The position numbers and the translations under genes were made by a program. This document shows, one piece after another, positions 27,564 through 36,352 of a DNA stretch of 64,000 nucleotides. Below the pieces are notes generated by a model. The model had not been told where the DNA came from. It did no database searches and was given only the letters and a program-made list of their open reading frames with translations. This DNA comes from Adhaeribacter aerolatus (GTDB taxonomy: Bacteria > Bacteroidota > Bacteroidia > Cytophagales > Hymenobacteraceae): the NCBI RefSeq assembly GCF_007991635.1, contig NZ_BJYS01000033.1:34374-98373 (forward strand). Reading direction: 5' to 3'. Every line of letters begins with the position of its first letter. The stretch's first letter is position 1.

Positions 27564-28298
27564 TTAAGCATTCTTACGCTTTCTGTTTTCGGGTGCATTT
27601 TCTTCCTGTATTACTTCGGTTGCTTTGCGGGCGTTAGTAGGTTCAAATTTCCGGAGAACCCGCAAGGAAATAATTAAAAAAACAAACCCCGCCGACCAGC
27701 CGGCCAGGATATCGCTGGCATAATGCACATTGAGGTAAACGCGACTATAGCCAATTAATACTATCCAAAGACATAACAGCAGCGTGAAAAACCACCGCCA
27801 GAAAAGTGACTTTATATTGGTCCAGACCAGGTAAATAAACAAGCCGTAAAAGGCGCCGCCAATCATGGCGTGGCCGCTTGGGAAACTAAAGCCGGATTGC
27901 TCGTAAAAAGCCGTTTCGGGCCGCGGTCGGTCGAACCAGAATTTCATGCCCTGGTTTAAAAGAGAACTACCGGCCGCTATTACAGGTATTTTTACAGCAT
28001 ACCAACGGTGCTTTTTAATAAAGAAGAAAATAAAAGCCAAGCTGAGCGACCCATAAATTAGAAAATCCTTGGAGGCAAAAAAAGTAACGAAGCGCATAAA
28101 AGCTGTAAAACCCGGGGTGGTATGTCGCTTAGCAAAGGCAAAAGCGGCCATATCCAGGGTTTGGTTCTGGTCCAGAAAAACCAATTTGGCCATTAATAAA
28201 AACAGGGAAACACAAATAAAGGCCACGCCACCCAGGATAACCAGTTCTGCCCCAATTAATGTAAAAAGCGCTAAAATCTTTTTTACCAGATTTGTCAT
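27564..28298 (-). CDS. PAP2-family membrane phosphatase
   Basis: Integral-membrane phosphatase of 244 residues acting on lipid phosphates such as phosphatidate, undecaprenyl pyrophosphate or phosphatidylglycerol phosphate. The three signature motifs are present: K119-x6-R126-P127 (KFWFDRPRP), PSGHA at 140-144, and SRVYLNVHYASDILAG with S185-R186, H192 and D196. Six membrane segments fit the hydrophobic profile. A paralogue with the same length and order lies at 29583-30290. The charged C-terminal tail is unlike the paralogue. Substrate cannot be decided from sequence. Confidence 0.92.
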   Translation of the reverse strand: MTNLVKKILALFTLIGAELVILGGVAFICVSLFLLMAKLVFLDQNQTLDMAAFAFAKRHTTPGFTAFMRFVTFFASKDFLIYGSLSLAFIFFFIKKHRWYAVKIPVIAAGSSLLNQGMKFWFDRPRPETAFYEQSGFSFPSGHAMIGGAFYGLFIYLVWTNIKSLFWRWFFTLLLCLWIVLIGYSRVYLNVHYASDILAGWSAGFVFLIISLRVLRKFEPTNARKATEVIQEENAPENRKRKNA

Positions 28299-28485
28299 CT
28301 CTTAAAAAAGTAATTCTAAAGCCTAATACTGTTTATAAACAGGTTTTGATTTAGGAATAAATAAGTTAAAGAAGAATATCCGGTGTTAGTGGTGGCACCA
28401 TTAGCTTATCAAAAATACCGAGCTTCTTTTTTACGAAAAAATATTTGTGAATTTTCTCCCTCCGGTTAAGCTAATAAGCCCAATT

Positions 28486-28680
28486 CTATTCTTTAGAAGG
28501 CGCCGAATCTTGCTTTAAATGGGTTGGCAGGCTTTGTTTTTTCAGGTAATCTACCACGGCTTTCGTCAGGCATTTTAATTCGCATGCTTCTACCGTCCCC
28601 GGAATGGCTCCGGCCATTATTTCCAGCCTGGCTTCGGCTGTTTTGTACTCTTCTTCGGAATGAATGTTAAAATTATACAT
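28486..28680 (-). CDS. Short HigA-antitoxin-like N-terminal domain protein
   Basis: Protein of 64 residues. Residues 8-45 (SEEEYKTAEARLEIMAGAIP then GTVEACELKCLTKAVVDY) follow the pattern of the N-terminal helical part of HigA-type antitoxins, where a PGT-x-E-x-x-E-L stretch precedes the helix-turn-helix. Here the protein ends before any DNA-binding domain. It may be a truncated antitoxin, a free-standing relative, or an unrelated small protein. No toxin gene is adjacent. It starts with ATG and has good coding character. Confidence 0.5.
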   Translation of the reverse strand: MYNFNIHSEEEYKTAEARLEIMAGAIPGTVEACELKCLTKAVVDYLKKQSLPTHLKQDSAPSKE

Positions 28681-28921
28681 ACCAACTACGGTCTTTGCTG
28701 CCTAACTATTTATGTTATAATTAAGTTATCGAAGATGAAGATTTAATGAAATTGGAGGGCAGCAATTAAAATTAAAGGCAGTTTTCAAAAAAATTATTAA
28801 ACTGTTTCCGCTGATTTCTCAACTGGCATCTCCCTCGGGCCCAAATGCACGAAAGTAAGTTTCAGGAACAGCGCTATTACCGGAACAATTCGTTTAAGAC
28901 CGAGTTAGATCAAAAAAACTT

Positions 28922-29137
28922 TTAAAGAAAGTTTTTAAAATGAGTGGAGTTTTCATTCAGTTCCAACATCCGTTTCCGCAACTGCTCCATACGCACTTTT
29001 ATTAATTCTTTATCAATGGTTTCATCTTCTCTAAATTGCAAGTACCGGAAAATCAGCAGCAGTTCATAGCACTCATCAAAGGACATGTTTTCCAGTTCCT
29101 CTTCATCAAAGTTTTTTGCTTTATTATATAAGGGCAT
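28922..29137 (-). CDS. Small acidic helical protein of unknown function
   Basis: Protein of 71 residues, rich in Glu, Leu and Lys, predicted all-helical (DEEELENMSFDECYELLLIF, then EQLRKRMLELNEN). I do not recognise a family. It starts with ATG, is followed by a stop overlapping an AT-rich spacer, and lies between the short HigA-like gene and tRNA-Leu. The phased leucines would suit a coiled coil or a small binding protein. It may be a real gene, but evidence is limited to composition. Confidence 0.45.
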   Translation of the reverse strand: MPLYNKAKNFDEEELENMSFDECYELLLIFRYLQFREDETIDKELIKVRMEQLRKRMLELNENSTHFKNFL

Positions 29138-29351
29138 AGCGTGATTCTATTAATCTGGAACATTTACCCTAGCGCTGCCTCAGCCGATGCCGGGCCAGCT
29201 TGGATATCAAAAAGGAATGCCTTCATACAAAAGAATATAAGTTTCTATTTCAGCAGAACCTATATTACAACGTTAGCGCTAGACTAGTTATTAATTACGC
29301 TAAAACTTTGCGCCTGCTAAAATAGAAATTAAAAAGCAAGTGCCAAAAGTA

Positions 29352-29387
29352 AAATAGCCCCTCTACTAAGGCGTAGAGGGGCTATTT
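29352..29387 (-). terminator. Terminator downstream of tRNA-Leu
   Basis: A perfect 15-base stem (core GCCCCTCTAC/GTAGAGGGGC, loop TAAGGC) flanked by A and T tracts, 12 bases past the tRNA 3' end. The symmetrical flanks would let it work on both strands. Confidence 0.92.
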
Positions 29388-29398
29388 AGTTGGTTAAG

Positions 29399-29482
29399 TG
29401 CGCACGGGGAGACTCGAACTCCCACGGGACAACTCCCACAGGCTTCTGAGACCTGCACGTCTACCAGTTCCGCCACGTGCGC
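29399..29482 (-). tRNA. tRNA-Leu (anticodon CAG)
   Basis: Minus-strand cloverleaf of 84 bases. The acceptor stem pairs GCGCACG with CGTGCGC. The D arm carries TGGCGGAACTGGTAGACG as in leucine tRNAs. The anticodon stem CAGGT/GCCTG holds the loop CTCAGAA, giving CAG. A long variable arm (TGGGAGTTGTCCC region) marks a class II tRNA. The T arm has GTTCGAGTC. CCA is not encoded. A consensus promoter and a strong terminator flank it, so it is a single-gene transcript. Confidence 0.96.
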
Positions 29483-29531
29483 CTATTCTGGTAAAATCAA
29501 ACCCGGCATATCGCGTCTGACAATCGGGACA

Positions 29532-29564
29532 CAAATGTAGCAGAATTAGATTTAATATTGCAAA
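29532..29564 (-). promoter_or_regulatory. Consensus Bacteroidota promoter of tRNA-Leu
   Basis: Minus strand: TTTG (29561-29564), 21 bases, then TACATTTG (29532-29539), matching TTTG-N19-21-TAnnTTTG. It lies about 50 bases before the tRNA 5' end. Confidence 0.85.
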
Positions 29565-29582
29565 CCCGTCCGGAATATTTTT

Positions 29583-30290
29583 TCAGGCCGGTTCTTCTAC
29601 TATCGGGGCTATTTTGCGGCGGGAATACCGCTCTATTTTTCTGAGGGCATAAACGGCTATGATAACCCACAGCAAGCCGGCGGCAAATCCTGCTAAAACA
29701 TCGCTGGCATAGTGCACGTGCAAATAAACCCGGCTAAAACCAATTAGCAAAATAAATAAAGCCAAGGCTATAACCAAGGCCCAGCGCCCTACCGGGTTTT
29801 TAACATTAACCCACACCAGGTAAATTAATAAACCATAGAAAGAAGCACTTATCATGGCGTGGCCGCTTGGGAAGCTTAAACCATAAGATTGCACCAGGTG
29901 CGGAATGAGGGGCCGTTCGCGATCGAACAGAAATTTAAGAATAAGGTTAAGTGAAATACTGCCTAAGGCGATAACCGGTACTTTTATGGAATACCACTTG
30001 TGCCGCCGGATAAACAAAAAATAAAAGATTAACATCAGCGAAGCACCGGTAATAAAATCGCGCGAGGCGAAGAAGGTAATATTTCGCATAAAGCTGTCGA
30101 AAACCGGCGTATGCAGGCCATCGGCAAAAGCAAAAGCCGCCTGGTCAAAGTTTAAGTCGCCGCCCTGCAAAATTTGGCGGGCCAGTAATAAAAACAAAAC
30201 CAAACAACTGATAAAAACCACCCATATAAACAGCAGTTCAACCGTAAACAAGGCGAACAACGCCAGCGCTTTTTTGAATATCTTGGTCAT
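29583..30290 (-). CDS. PAP2-family membrane phosphatase (second copy)
   Basis: Paralogue of the enzyme at 27564-28298, with 235 residues and the same motif spacing: K119-x6-R126-P127 (KFLFDRERP), PSGHA at 141-145 and SRVYLHVHYASDVLAG. Six membrane segments are expected. The N-terminal block FAFADGLHTPVFDSFMRNIT aligns closely with FAFAKRHTTPGFTAFMRFVT of the first copy. Gene duplication around the small genes and tRNA between them is likely, or the second copy may have been inserted there. The substrate is likely a lipid phosphate. Confidence 0.92.
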   Translation of the reverse strand: MTKIFKKALALFALFTVELLFIWVVFISCLVLFLLLARQILQGGDLNFDQAAFAFADGLHTPVFDSFMRNITFFASRDFITGASLMLIFYFLFIRRHKWYSIKVPVIALGSISLNLILKFLFDRERPLIPHLVQSYGLSFPSGHAMISASFYGLLIYLVWVNVKNPVGRWALVIALALFILLIGFSRVYLHVHYASDVLAGFAAGLLWVIIAVYALRKIERYSRRKIAPIVEEPA

Positions 30291-30412
30291 ACAGAAATAC
30301 CTATACGCAAAATTGCTGTTTCCAGATATTCGGGCAACCGGCCTTGGGTTTTAAATCATTTTTACCTGGTCCGCGTTAGAGAAAAGCATCAAGAACAAAC
30401 AGAACAAACCAG

Positions 30413-30958
30413 ATGCGTTTATTTATTGCGGCTCCCTTACCGGCCAACGTACTGGCGGCTTTACAAACCCAACAGGCACAGTACCACCAGCAAGGCGTGC
30501 GTTTGGTTCCCGCTGCCAACCTGCACCTCACGTTGCATTTTCTGGGCGAAACACCCGAATCAGAATTAATGAATTTAACTCAACCATTAGAAAACATTGC
30601 CGCATACTTGCCGGCTTTTACCCTTACGTTTAAAGAAACGGCACCCGGCCCCAAGTTAAAATCACCACGGCTGGTTTGGGCTCGTTTTCACGATCATCCA
30701 GCCTTTACCCAACTGGCCCGTACCATTCAGGAAAAATTAAATTCCTCTTCTGATCACCCCGGCGAGTATATTCCGCATGTTACCATAGCCCGGCTAAAAA
30801 AAGATAAACTTAGTAACCTGGTTTTGCCGGTTAGCCAGGGCATCGCGTTTCCGGACTTCCCTGTTAATAGCTTTGGTATTTGGCAATCAGAATTAGGCAG
30901 TCCGCACCCGCGCTATCGCATTTTAAATGAGTTTAAACTTTTGCCGGCACTAGTTTAA
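30413..30958 (+). CDS. thpR: RNA 2',3'-cyclic phosphodiesterase (2H family)
   Basis: Member of the 2H phosphoesterase family (ThpR/LigT) that opens 2',3'-cyclic phosphate ends on RNA. The 181-residue protein has both catalytic HxT motifs: H38-x-T40 in NLHLTLHFLGE and H122-x-T124 in PHVTIARLK. The start MRLFIAAPLP is typical. It is followed 60 bases later by a CinA-type gene in the same direction. The physiological substrate in bacteria is not settled. Confidence 0.9.
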   Translation: MRLFIAAPLPANVLAALQTQQAQYHQQGVRLVPAANLHLTLHFLGETPESELMNLTQPLENIAAYLPAFTLTFKETAPGPKLKSPRLVWARFHDHPAFTQLARTIQEKLNSSSDHPGEYIPHVTIARLKKDKLSNLVLPVSQGIAFPDFPVNSFGIWQSELGSPHPRYRILNEFKLLPALV

Positions 30959-31018
30959 GAGATAACCATACAGGCCGAACCCGAGTAAAAGCATTAAATT
31001 ATTTAATCCTTTACTTAC

Positions 31019-31513
31019 ATGAACGAATCTGACTTATCGCGGCTGGCCTTTAAACTGAAAGATAAAAAAATGACCATTGCCTTTGCCGAGAGCATTACCG
31101 GCGGCATGTTAATTTCGGAATTTGTGAAAGCCAAAGGCACGAGCGATGTATTGCTGGGCAGCATTGTTACTTACGCCGAAGAAGTAAAGCAAAAAGTGCT
31201 GGGGGTAAAAAAACAGACGCTTAAATTATATACGGCCGAGTCGCAGCAGGTAACCAACGAAATGGTAATGGGCCTTCATAAATTATTGAAAGCCGATATT
31301 TGTGTAGCCGTAACCGGTTTGGGTGGTAGCGGAGCCTCCGAAAATAAAGAAAAACCGGTGGGCACGGTCTTCTTCTCTATTTTATGCCGGAACAAGGTAG
31401 AAGAGTACCGGGAGTTATTTGAAGGGAATGCCACAGATATCCGTAAAAAGGCGGCCGCTTTTATCTTCGAAAAAATCGAAAATACCCTCGACCGCCATTT
31501 TGAACACGAATAA
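31019..31513 (+). CDS. CinA C-terminal-type nicotinamide-nucleotide amidohydrolase
   Basis: Stand-alone CinA/PncC domain of 164 residues that deamidates NMN to nicotinate mononucleotide in pyridine-nucleotide recycling. The signature is AFAESITGGMLISEFVKAKG (about residues 20-40) followed by GSIVTYAEEVKQKVLGV and VAVTGLGGSG, then PVGTVFFSI. Most family members read TGIAGPGG where this one has TGLGGSGA, a local difference worth noting. It follows thpR and ends 4 bases before the convergent cytochrome gene. Confidence 0.85.
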   Translation: MNESDLSRLAFKLKDKKMTIAFAESITGGMLISEFVKAKGTSDVLLGSIVTYAEEVKQKVLGVKKQTLKLYTAESQQVTNEMVMGLHKLLKADICVAVTGLGGSGASENKEKPVGTVFFSILCRNKVEEYRELFEGNATDIRKKAAAFIFEKIENTLDRHFEHE

Positions 31514-31517
31514 ATTA

Positions 31518-32408
31518 TTAACTGGTCTGTTGCGCTTTCAGGAATAGGTAAAGTGCTTTGATTTCGGTATCGGTAAATTCTTTAGCCATGGGCCAGGGCA
31601 TATATTTCGGATCCAATTTTTTACCTTCGGGTGTAACGCCGGTGCGTAAAGTTTGAATAAACTGGTCTTCGGTCCAATTACTTAACTTACCTTTACCAGT
31701 AATATTTGGCACCAGCGGTGAACCCGGAATTATTGGGGCGCCCCCTTGGTAGTTACTGCCATGGCAGCCCTGACAAGAAACCGCCATGTATTTGCCGTAA
31801 GCCACCGTTACGGTCGGATGTACTTCTTCTTCCAACGGCGCCGAATGGTTTACTTTCTCGGCTACTATTAGCGGCAATTTGTCGAAATTGGCTAATACAT
31901 AACCTACCGGGCCCATGGCTATTGCCGGCATTTCTTTATCTACGGCGGGTCGGCTCTTTAAATAAGCTATGAGCGCTGCTAAATCTTTTTTACATAAAGG
32001 CTGATACTCGTAAGATGGCATTAACTTCAGGGATTTGCCTTCTTTGTCCAGGCCGTGCCGAATGGCACGCACGTAATCCTGGTCGGTAAAGGTACCGTGG
32101 CGCGAGCTTAAACCGCCTTTACCCATGGTAATATTGGGCGCGGTCACCAACCCCAGGGCCGGGTCGTCGATTACCACATTGCCCCCAAAATCTTGGCCGT
32201 GGCAATCGCCGCAGCCCTTGATTGCCGCAATGTGTTCTCCCAGGGCAATTGTAGCAGCATCGGTAGGAATGGTAATCGGCTGTTCAGCCACTTCGTACTT
32301 CTTGTTAAAACGGCTCTCTACACTAAAATAAATGAAAGCATAACCGATGAGCAGCAGTACAATAACAGAACCCAGGACAATACCTGTCCATTTAAAGAAT
32401 TTTTTCAT
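31518..32408 (-). CDS. Membrane-anchored diheme cytochrome c
   Basis: Two-domain cytochrome c of 296 residues, anchored by one N-terminal helix (about 5-28) with the rest in the periplasm. Heme-binding motifs are CGDCH at 66-70 and CQGCH at 212-216. Likely axial methionines lie in LKLMPSYEYQ and KYMPWPMAKE. The start at 32408 (MKKFFKWTG) matches the paralogue encoded 260 bases upstream; an in-frame start 15 codons earlier has no support. Electron transfer to or from an alcohol or sugar dehydrogenase, or to the Mo-hydroxylase, is possible but no partner is adjacent. Confidence 0.88.
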   Translation of the reverse strand: MKKFFKWTGIVLGSVIVLLLIGYAFIYFSVESRFNKKYEVAEQPITIPTDAATIALGEHIAAIKGCGDCHGQDFGGNVVIDDPALGLVTAPNITMGKGGLSSRHGTFTDQDYVRAIRHGLDKEGKSLKLMPSYEYQPLCKKDLAALIAYLKSRPAVDKEMPAIAMGPVGYVLANFDKLPLIVAEKVNHSAPLEEEVHPTVTVAYGKYMAVSCQGCHGSNYQGGAPIIPGSPLVPNITGKGKLSNWTEDQFIQTLRTGVTPEGKKLDPKYMPWPMAKEFTDTEIKALYLFLKAQQTS

Positions 32409-32666
32409 AGAGATAAATGGTGTGTAGTTGAAACATAAACCCTTTTTAACCAAATGGTTACCGTTAAAAATAAAAAATTAAATCAGATAATACATATAAT
32501 TACTTAAATATATTTTGGTAAAAAGTCTAAATTAATAAAGGAAAAATATTATCTTTTTTTTACTTAAGCCAGTTTATTTCGCTCTTCTTCTAAAGTCAAG
32601 TGTCTTTGCATTATAACTTTTTGAAGTTCTACCAATATTTCTTGCGAAGCACAATAAACGAAATAG

Positions 32667-33545
32667 TTAAGCCGGCAAACTTTTCAGATAAAGGAAAATG
32701 GCTTTTAATTCGTCATCGGTCATGTCTTTGGTCATGTTCCAGGGCATAAACTTGGTTTCGAGCCTTTTACCTTCCGGAGTGACACCGGTGCGCAATACCT
32801 TTTTAAATTCTTCTTCGGACCACTTACCTAAATTGCCGCCCGGCGTAATATTGGCAATGCGGGGAGCACCTTCGCCGTGCGGTTCGCCGCCCTTAAAATT
32901 GGCGCCGTGGCAACCGGAACAGGTGGTAGTCAGGTATTTACCGTACTCAGCCGAAACACTGGGCAGCACTACCTCCTGGATAGGCGCCTGATGATCGATT
33001 CTTTCGTAAGGCAGTAACGGGATTACATTAAAGGTAAGCAGCGTGCGGGCCAGCGGTTTTAAATTAGATTCGGGTAAATTGCTGTTCACCTTCGGCAAGG
33101 CTTTCAGGTAGGCAATCATGTTTCCTAAATCCTGGTTAGAGATAGCATAAAATACCTCCGACGGCATAATTTTCAAAGGTTTACCTTCTTTGTTCAGGCC
33201 GTGCCGGATGGCGCGTACCCAGTCCTGGTCGTTGTAGTTGGCAGTGGGGCTTCCCTGGCCGCCCGTTAAGTTAGGGGCTATTACCCGCCCTAAAGCCGGA
33301 TCTTCGATAAATACCTTGCCTTCAAAGTGTTCGTTGTGGCAGCCCGTACAATCCCGCATTTTAGCCACCCTTTCGCCGGCCGCCACCGCCTCTGGCCCAC
33401 TGGGCACTTTAACCGGCTTTACCGCTAAAGGGTAAGTTTTATTCAGCCGGTTCTCCGACATAAAATAAATAATGATGTAAGCTATTAAGAGCACTACAAC
33501 CAGCGAACCCAGCACCCAGCCGGTCCATTTTAAAAATTTTTTCAT
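32667..33545 (-). CDS. Membrane-anchored diheme cytochrome c (paralogue)
   Basis: Tandem copy of the cytochrome gene that follows it, with the same anchor and heme spacing: CTGCH at 66-70 and CSGCH at 209-213. Likely methionine ligands lie in LKIMPSEVF and KFMPWNMTKD. The start at 33545 (MKKFLKWTG) is chosen because the longer frame would begin within the promoter box at 33590-33597. Length 292 residues. The two genes may share transcripts, though a 258-base gap separates them. Confidence 0.88.
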   Translation of the reverse strand: MKKFLKWTGWVLGSLVVVLLIAYIIIYFMSENRLNKTYPLAVKPVKVPSGPEAVAAGERVAKMRDCTGCHNEHFEGKVFIEDPALGRVIAPNLTGGQGSPTANYNDQDWVRAIRHGLNKEGKPLKIMPSEVFYAISNQDLGNMIAYLKALPKVNSNLPESNLKPLARTLLTFNVIPLLPYERIDHQAPIQEVVLPSVSAEYGKYLTTTCSGCHGANFKGGEPHGEGAPRIANITPGGNLGKWSEEEFKKVLRTGVTPEGKRLETKFMPWNMTKDMTDDELKAIFLYLKSLPA

Positions 33546-33589
33546 AGTTTTGGTGTTTTTACAGGGCGGTATATCATCACTTATTAGCA

Positions 33590-33619
33590 CAAAAATATAC
33601 CTTAGTCCTATAAAATCAA
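33590..33619 (-). promoter_or_regulatory. Promoter of the upstream cytochrome gene
   Basis: Minus strand: TTG (33617-33619), 19 bases, then TATTTTTG (33590-33597), a full match to TAnnTTTG. It lies about 45 bases before the ATG at 33545 and helps decide that start. Confidence 0.65.
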
Positions 33620-33678
33620 TATATTATACAATTAACTATATTGAATGCCCAATTTTGAGGGTTGAATGACTTATACAG

Positions 33679-34323
33679 ATGATTAAATCCGGCTTTGACC
33701 TGGTAGCGCCTTATTATGATTTTTTAGCCGGGCTGGTTTTTGGTCGGGCTATTAAAAAAGCGCAGCTAACGCATCTGGAAAATATTCCGCACAATGCCCG
33801 GATTTTAATTATTGGCGGCGGTACCGGCTGGCTTTTACCCGAACTTTTTGCCCGCACTACTCCTTCCCGGATTGTGTATTTAGAAGCCTCCGCTAGCATG
33901 TTGCACCTGGCTAAAGGAAAAATTAATAATTTGACCCCGGCCATTCCGGTAGAATTCCGGTTAGGAACCGAAGAAAATATTCATCCGGCCGAAGAATTTG
34001 AGGTAGTTATCAGTTTTTTCTTTTTAGACTTGTTTCGGCCATCGGAACTGGAAATTATCACCAGCATTCTTTACAGCAGTTTGCGGCCCAACGGTTACTG
34101 GCTAATTGCCGATTTTGTAGAAACGCCCGGTTCGGGCCTCCGGCAAATTTGGACGAAACTATTAACCCGCACGATGTACCGGTTTTTCCGGGTGGTAAGC
34201 AGTATTAGTGCCACCACCCTGCCCGATTGGCAAAAAATCCTGGGTCGCTATCACCTGGTTCCGCAAAAATCAGCTTATTTTTACCTTAACCTGATTAAAG
34301 CTGTTCTTTATCAGAAAAAGTAA
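33679..34323 (+). CDS. Class I SAM-dependent methyltransferase
   Basis: Methyltransferase of 214 residues. The SAM-binding loop is ARILIIGGGTGWLLPELF (about residues 40-57), followed by the acidic strand end RIVYLEASASML. Motif II-IV-like regions are EFEVVISFFFLDLF and LRPNGYWLIADF. The sequence resembles UbiE/menaquinone-type or phospholipid methyltransferases, but the acceptor cannot be assigned. It is divergent from the cytochrome genes and stands 45 bases before the M61 peptidase gene, so the two may be co-transcribed. Confidence 0.85.
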   Translation: MIKSGFDLVAPYYDFLAGLVFGRAIKKAQLTHLENIPHNARILIIGGGTGWLLPELFARTTPSRIVYLEASASMLHLAKGKINNLTPAIPVEFRLGTEENIHPAEEFEVVISFFFLDLFRPSELEIITSILYSSLRPNGYWLIADFVETPGSGLRQIWTKLLTRTMYRFFRVVSSISATTLPDWQKILGRYHLVPQKSAYFYLNLIKAVLYQKK

Positions 34324-34368
34324 ATAAATGCTGTTACCCAACGCCAAATAACCCGGTTTAAATTCCTG

Positions 34369-36213
34369 ATGACTTTAGCTCGTTCCTTTCTGGTATTAAT
34401 TTTTTCTATTTTTCAACTGGCCGCAGCGGCCCAGAAACCTATTAGTTATGCTTTATCTTTTCCGAGCGCGGTACACCACGAAGCCGAGATAAAAGTAATT
34501 TTTGCGGATCTACCGGCCGGCTCCGTTTCTTTCCGGATGGCCCGTTCTTCGCCAGGGCGTTACGCCCTGCACGAATTTGCCAAGAACGTGTACCAGGTGC
34601 GGGCTTATAACGGACAGGGGCAGGAAATAACCTTATCCCGGCCCAATCCGCACCAGTGGGATGTAGCCAACCACGACGGCACCGTTATCATTACCTATAC
34701 TTTGTTCGGCGACCGGGCCGATGGTACGTACAACGGCATCAGCGAGGAGCACGTGCATTTAAATATGCCGGCCACCTTAATGTATGGTGTAGGTTTAGAC
34801 GAGCGGCCGCGCCTGGTGCAGTTTAATTTACCCACGGGTAAAAACTGGCAAATAGCCACCCAGCTTAAAAAAGAAACGGCCTCCAATACCTACTCGGCCC
34901 CGCACCTGCAATATTTAATGGATAGCCCCGTAGAAATAAGCAGTTTGCAATTTTCGGAATGGCAGTTGCCGGGGCAGAGTAAAACTATCCAGATTGCCCT
35001 GTACGGCCCCGACGGCGATAATGCCTTTGCCGACTACACCGCCAAAGCCAAAAAGATTGTTGCCGAAGCCGGCGCGGTTTTCGGGCAGTTCCCGGATTAT
35101 GATTTTGGCACTTACACTTTCCTGGCTTGTTACGGCCTACAAGCTACCGGCGATGGCATGGAACACCGGAATTCCACTTTTATTACCAGCAGCCAGCCCT
35201 TAGAAAGCAACGTAAACAACCACCTTAGCACCTTATCGCACGAATATTTTCATTCCTGGAACGTAGAGCGCCTCCGGCCTAAATCGCTGGAGCCCTTTAA
35301 TTTTGCCGAAGCCAATATGTCCGGGGAGTTGTGGTTTGCCGAAGGTTTCACCAGTTATTACGGCGATTTAATATTGTGCCGGAGCGGGGTAAATACCGCA
35401 GCGGAATATGCGCAGAATATTTCGGCCGAATTAAACCACGTGCTTAACTCGCCGGGACACCGTTATTTCTCCCCGGTACAAATGAGTTATCAGGCGCCTT
35501 TCGTGGATGCGGCGCAGTCAATCGATCCGGTAAACCGCATCAATACCTACATCTCGTACTACCCTTTCGGCAGCGTTATTGGCCTGGCCCTCGACCTGAC
35601 CTTACGTTCTAAATTCAAAAATATTACCCTCGACCATTACATGCAGGCTTTGTGGCAAAAGCACGGCCAGCCCGAAATACCTTATACGTTAACCGATTTG
35701 GAAAATACGTTGGGTGCCCTTACCCGCGACCCAAAATTTGCCGCCGCATTTTTCCGGCAGCACATTTACGGTCAAGCGTTAGCCGATTACCAGACCTTGC
35801 TGGCGCAAGCTGGTTTTTTATTGCGTAAAACCAATGCCAGCAAAGCCAGTCTGGGTTTAACGCCGCTTATTTTCCGGAACAACGCCGCCGTCATCGGAAC
35901 CAACACTTTCGCAGGAAGCCCGTTGTACCAGGCCGGCCTGAACCGCGAAGATATCATTCAAACGCTGGACGGTAAAAAAATAAGTGCTTCCGGAGATTTA
36001 TCCAAAGCCTTAGCCGCTCATAAACCCGGCGACCAAGTAGAAATTACGTTTATTACCCGGATAGGCAAACCCAAAGAAGCCATGATAAAACTAGCGGAAG
36101 ACCCGCAACTGGAAGTAATACCTTATGAAGCAGCGGGTTTAAAACTAAGCAAACAAGCTAAGGCTTTCCGGCACAATTGGCTAACTTCCCAGGTGAATAC
36201 CGGCCGAAAATAG
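34369..36213 (+). CDS. M61-family metallopeptidase with PDZ domain (glycyl-aminopeptidase type)
   Basis: Exported zinc peptidase of 614 residues. A signal peptide covers about 1-21. The M61 N-terminal domain is followed by the catalytic motif HEYFH (H291, E292, H295) in STLSHEYFHSWNVERLRPKS and the third ligand E325 in ELWFAEGFTSYYGDL. A C-terminal PDZ domain at about 500-585 is shown by AGSPLYQAGLNREDIIQTLDG. Family members cleave peptides with N-terminal glycine or alanine, but specificity here is unknown. Confidence 0.92.
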   Translation: MTLARSFLVLIFSIFQLAAAAQKPISYALSFPSAVHHEAEIKVIFADLPAGSVSFRMARSSPGRYALHEFAKNVYQVRAYNGQGQEITLSRPNPHQWDVANHDGTVIITYTLFGDRADGTYNGISEEHVHLNMPATLMYGVGLDERPRLVQFNLPTGKNWQIATQLKKETASNTYSAPHLQYLMDSPVEISSLQFSEWQLPGQSKTIQIALYGPDGDNAFADYTAKAKKIVAEAGAVFGQFPDYDFGTYTFLACYGLQATGDGMEHRNSTFITSSQPLESNVNNHLSTLSHEYFHSWNVERLRPKSLEPFNFAEANMSGELWFAEGFTSYYGDLILCRSGVNTAAEYAQNISAELNHVLNSPGHRYFSPVQMSYQAPFVDAAQSIDPVNRINTYISYYPFGSVIGLALDLTLRSKFKNITLDHYMQALWQKHGQPEIPYTLTDLENTLGALTRDPKFAAAFFRQHIYGQALADYQTLLAQAGFLLRKTNASKASLGLTPLIFRNNAAVIGTNTFAGSPLYQAGLNREDIIQTLDGKKISASGDLSKALAAHKPGDQVEITFITRIGKPKEAMIKLAEDPQLEVIPYEAAGLKLSKQAKAFRHNWLTSQVNTGRK

Positions 36214-36352
36214 AATAGAAAGCCTTGCTTTTATCCCCGGCTAAATACTATTTCAGTAAATTTAGAGTTTAATATTTAGTTACAATCAACCTTATTTTGT
36301 AAATTTAAACGGCTACCCAATGGCCTGGTATCATTTTAGCTTTAAACACCTT

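Noticed and set aside
28486..29137. A toxin-antitoxin pair formed by the two small genes
   Set aside because: The genes are 240 bases apart, and the second protein matches no toxin I know, so a pair is not supported.
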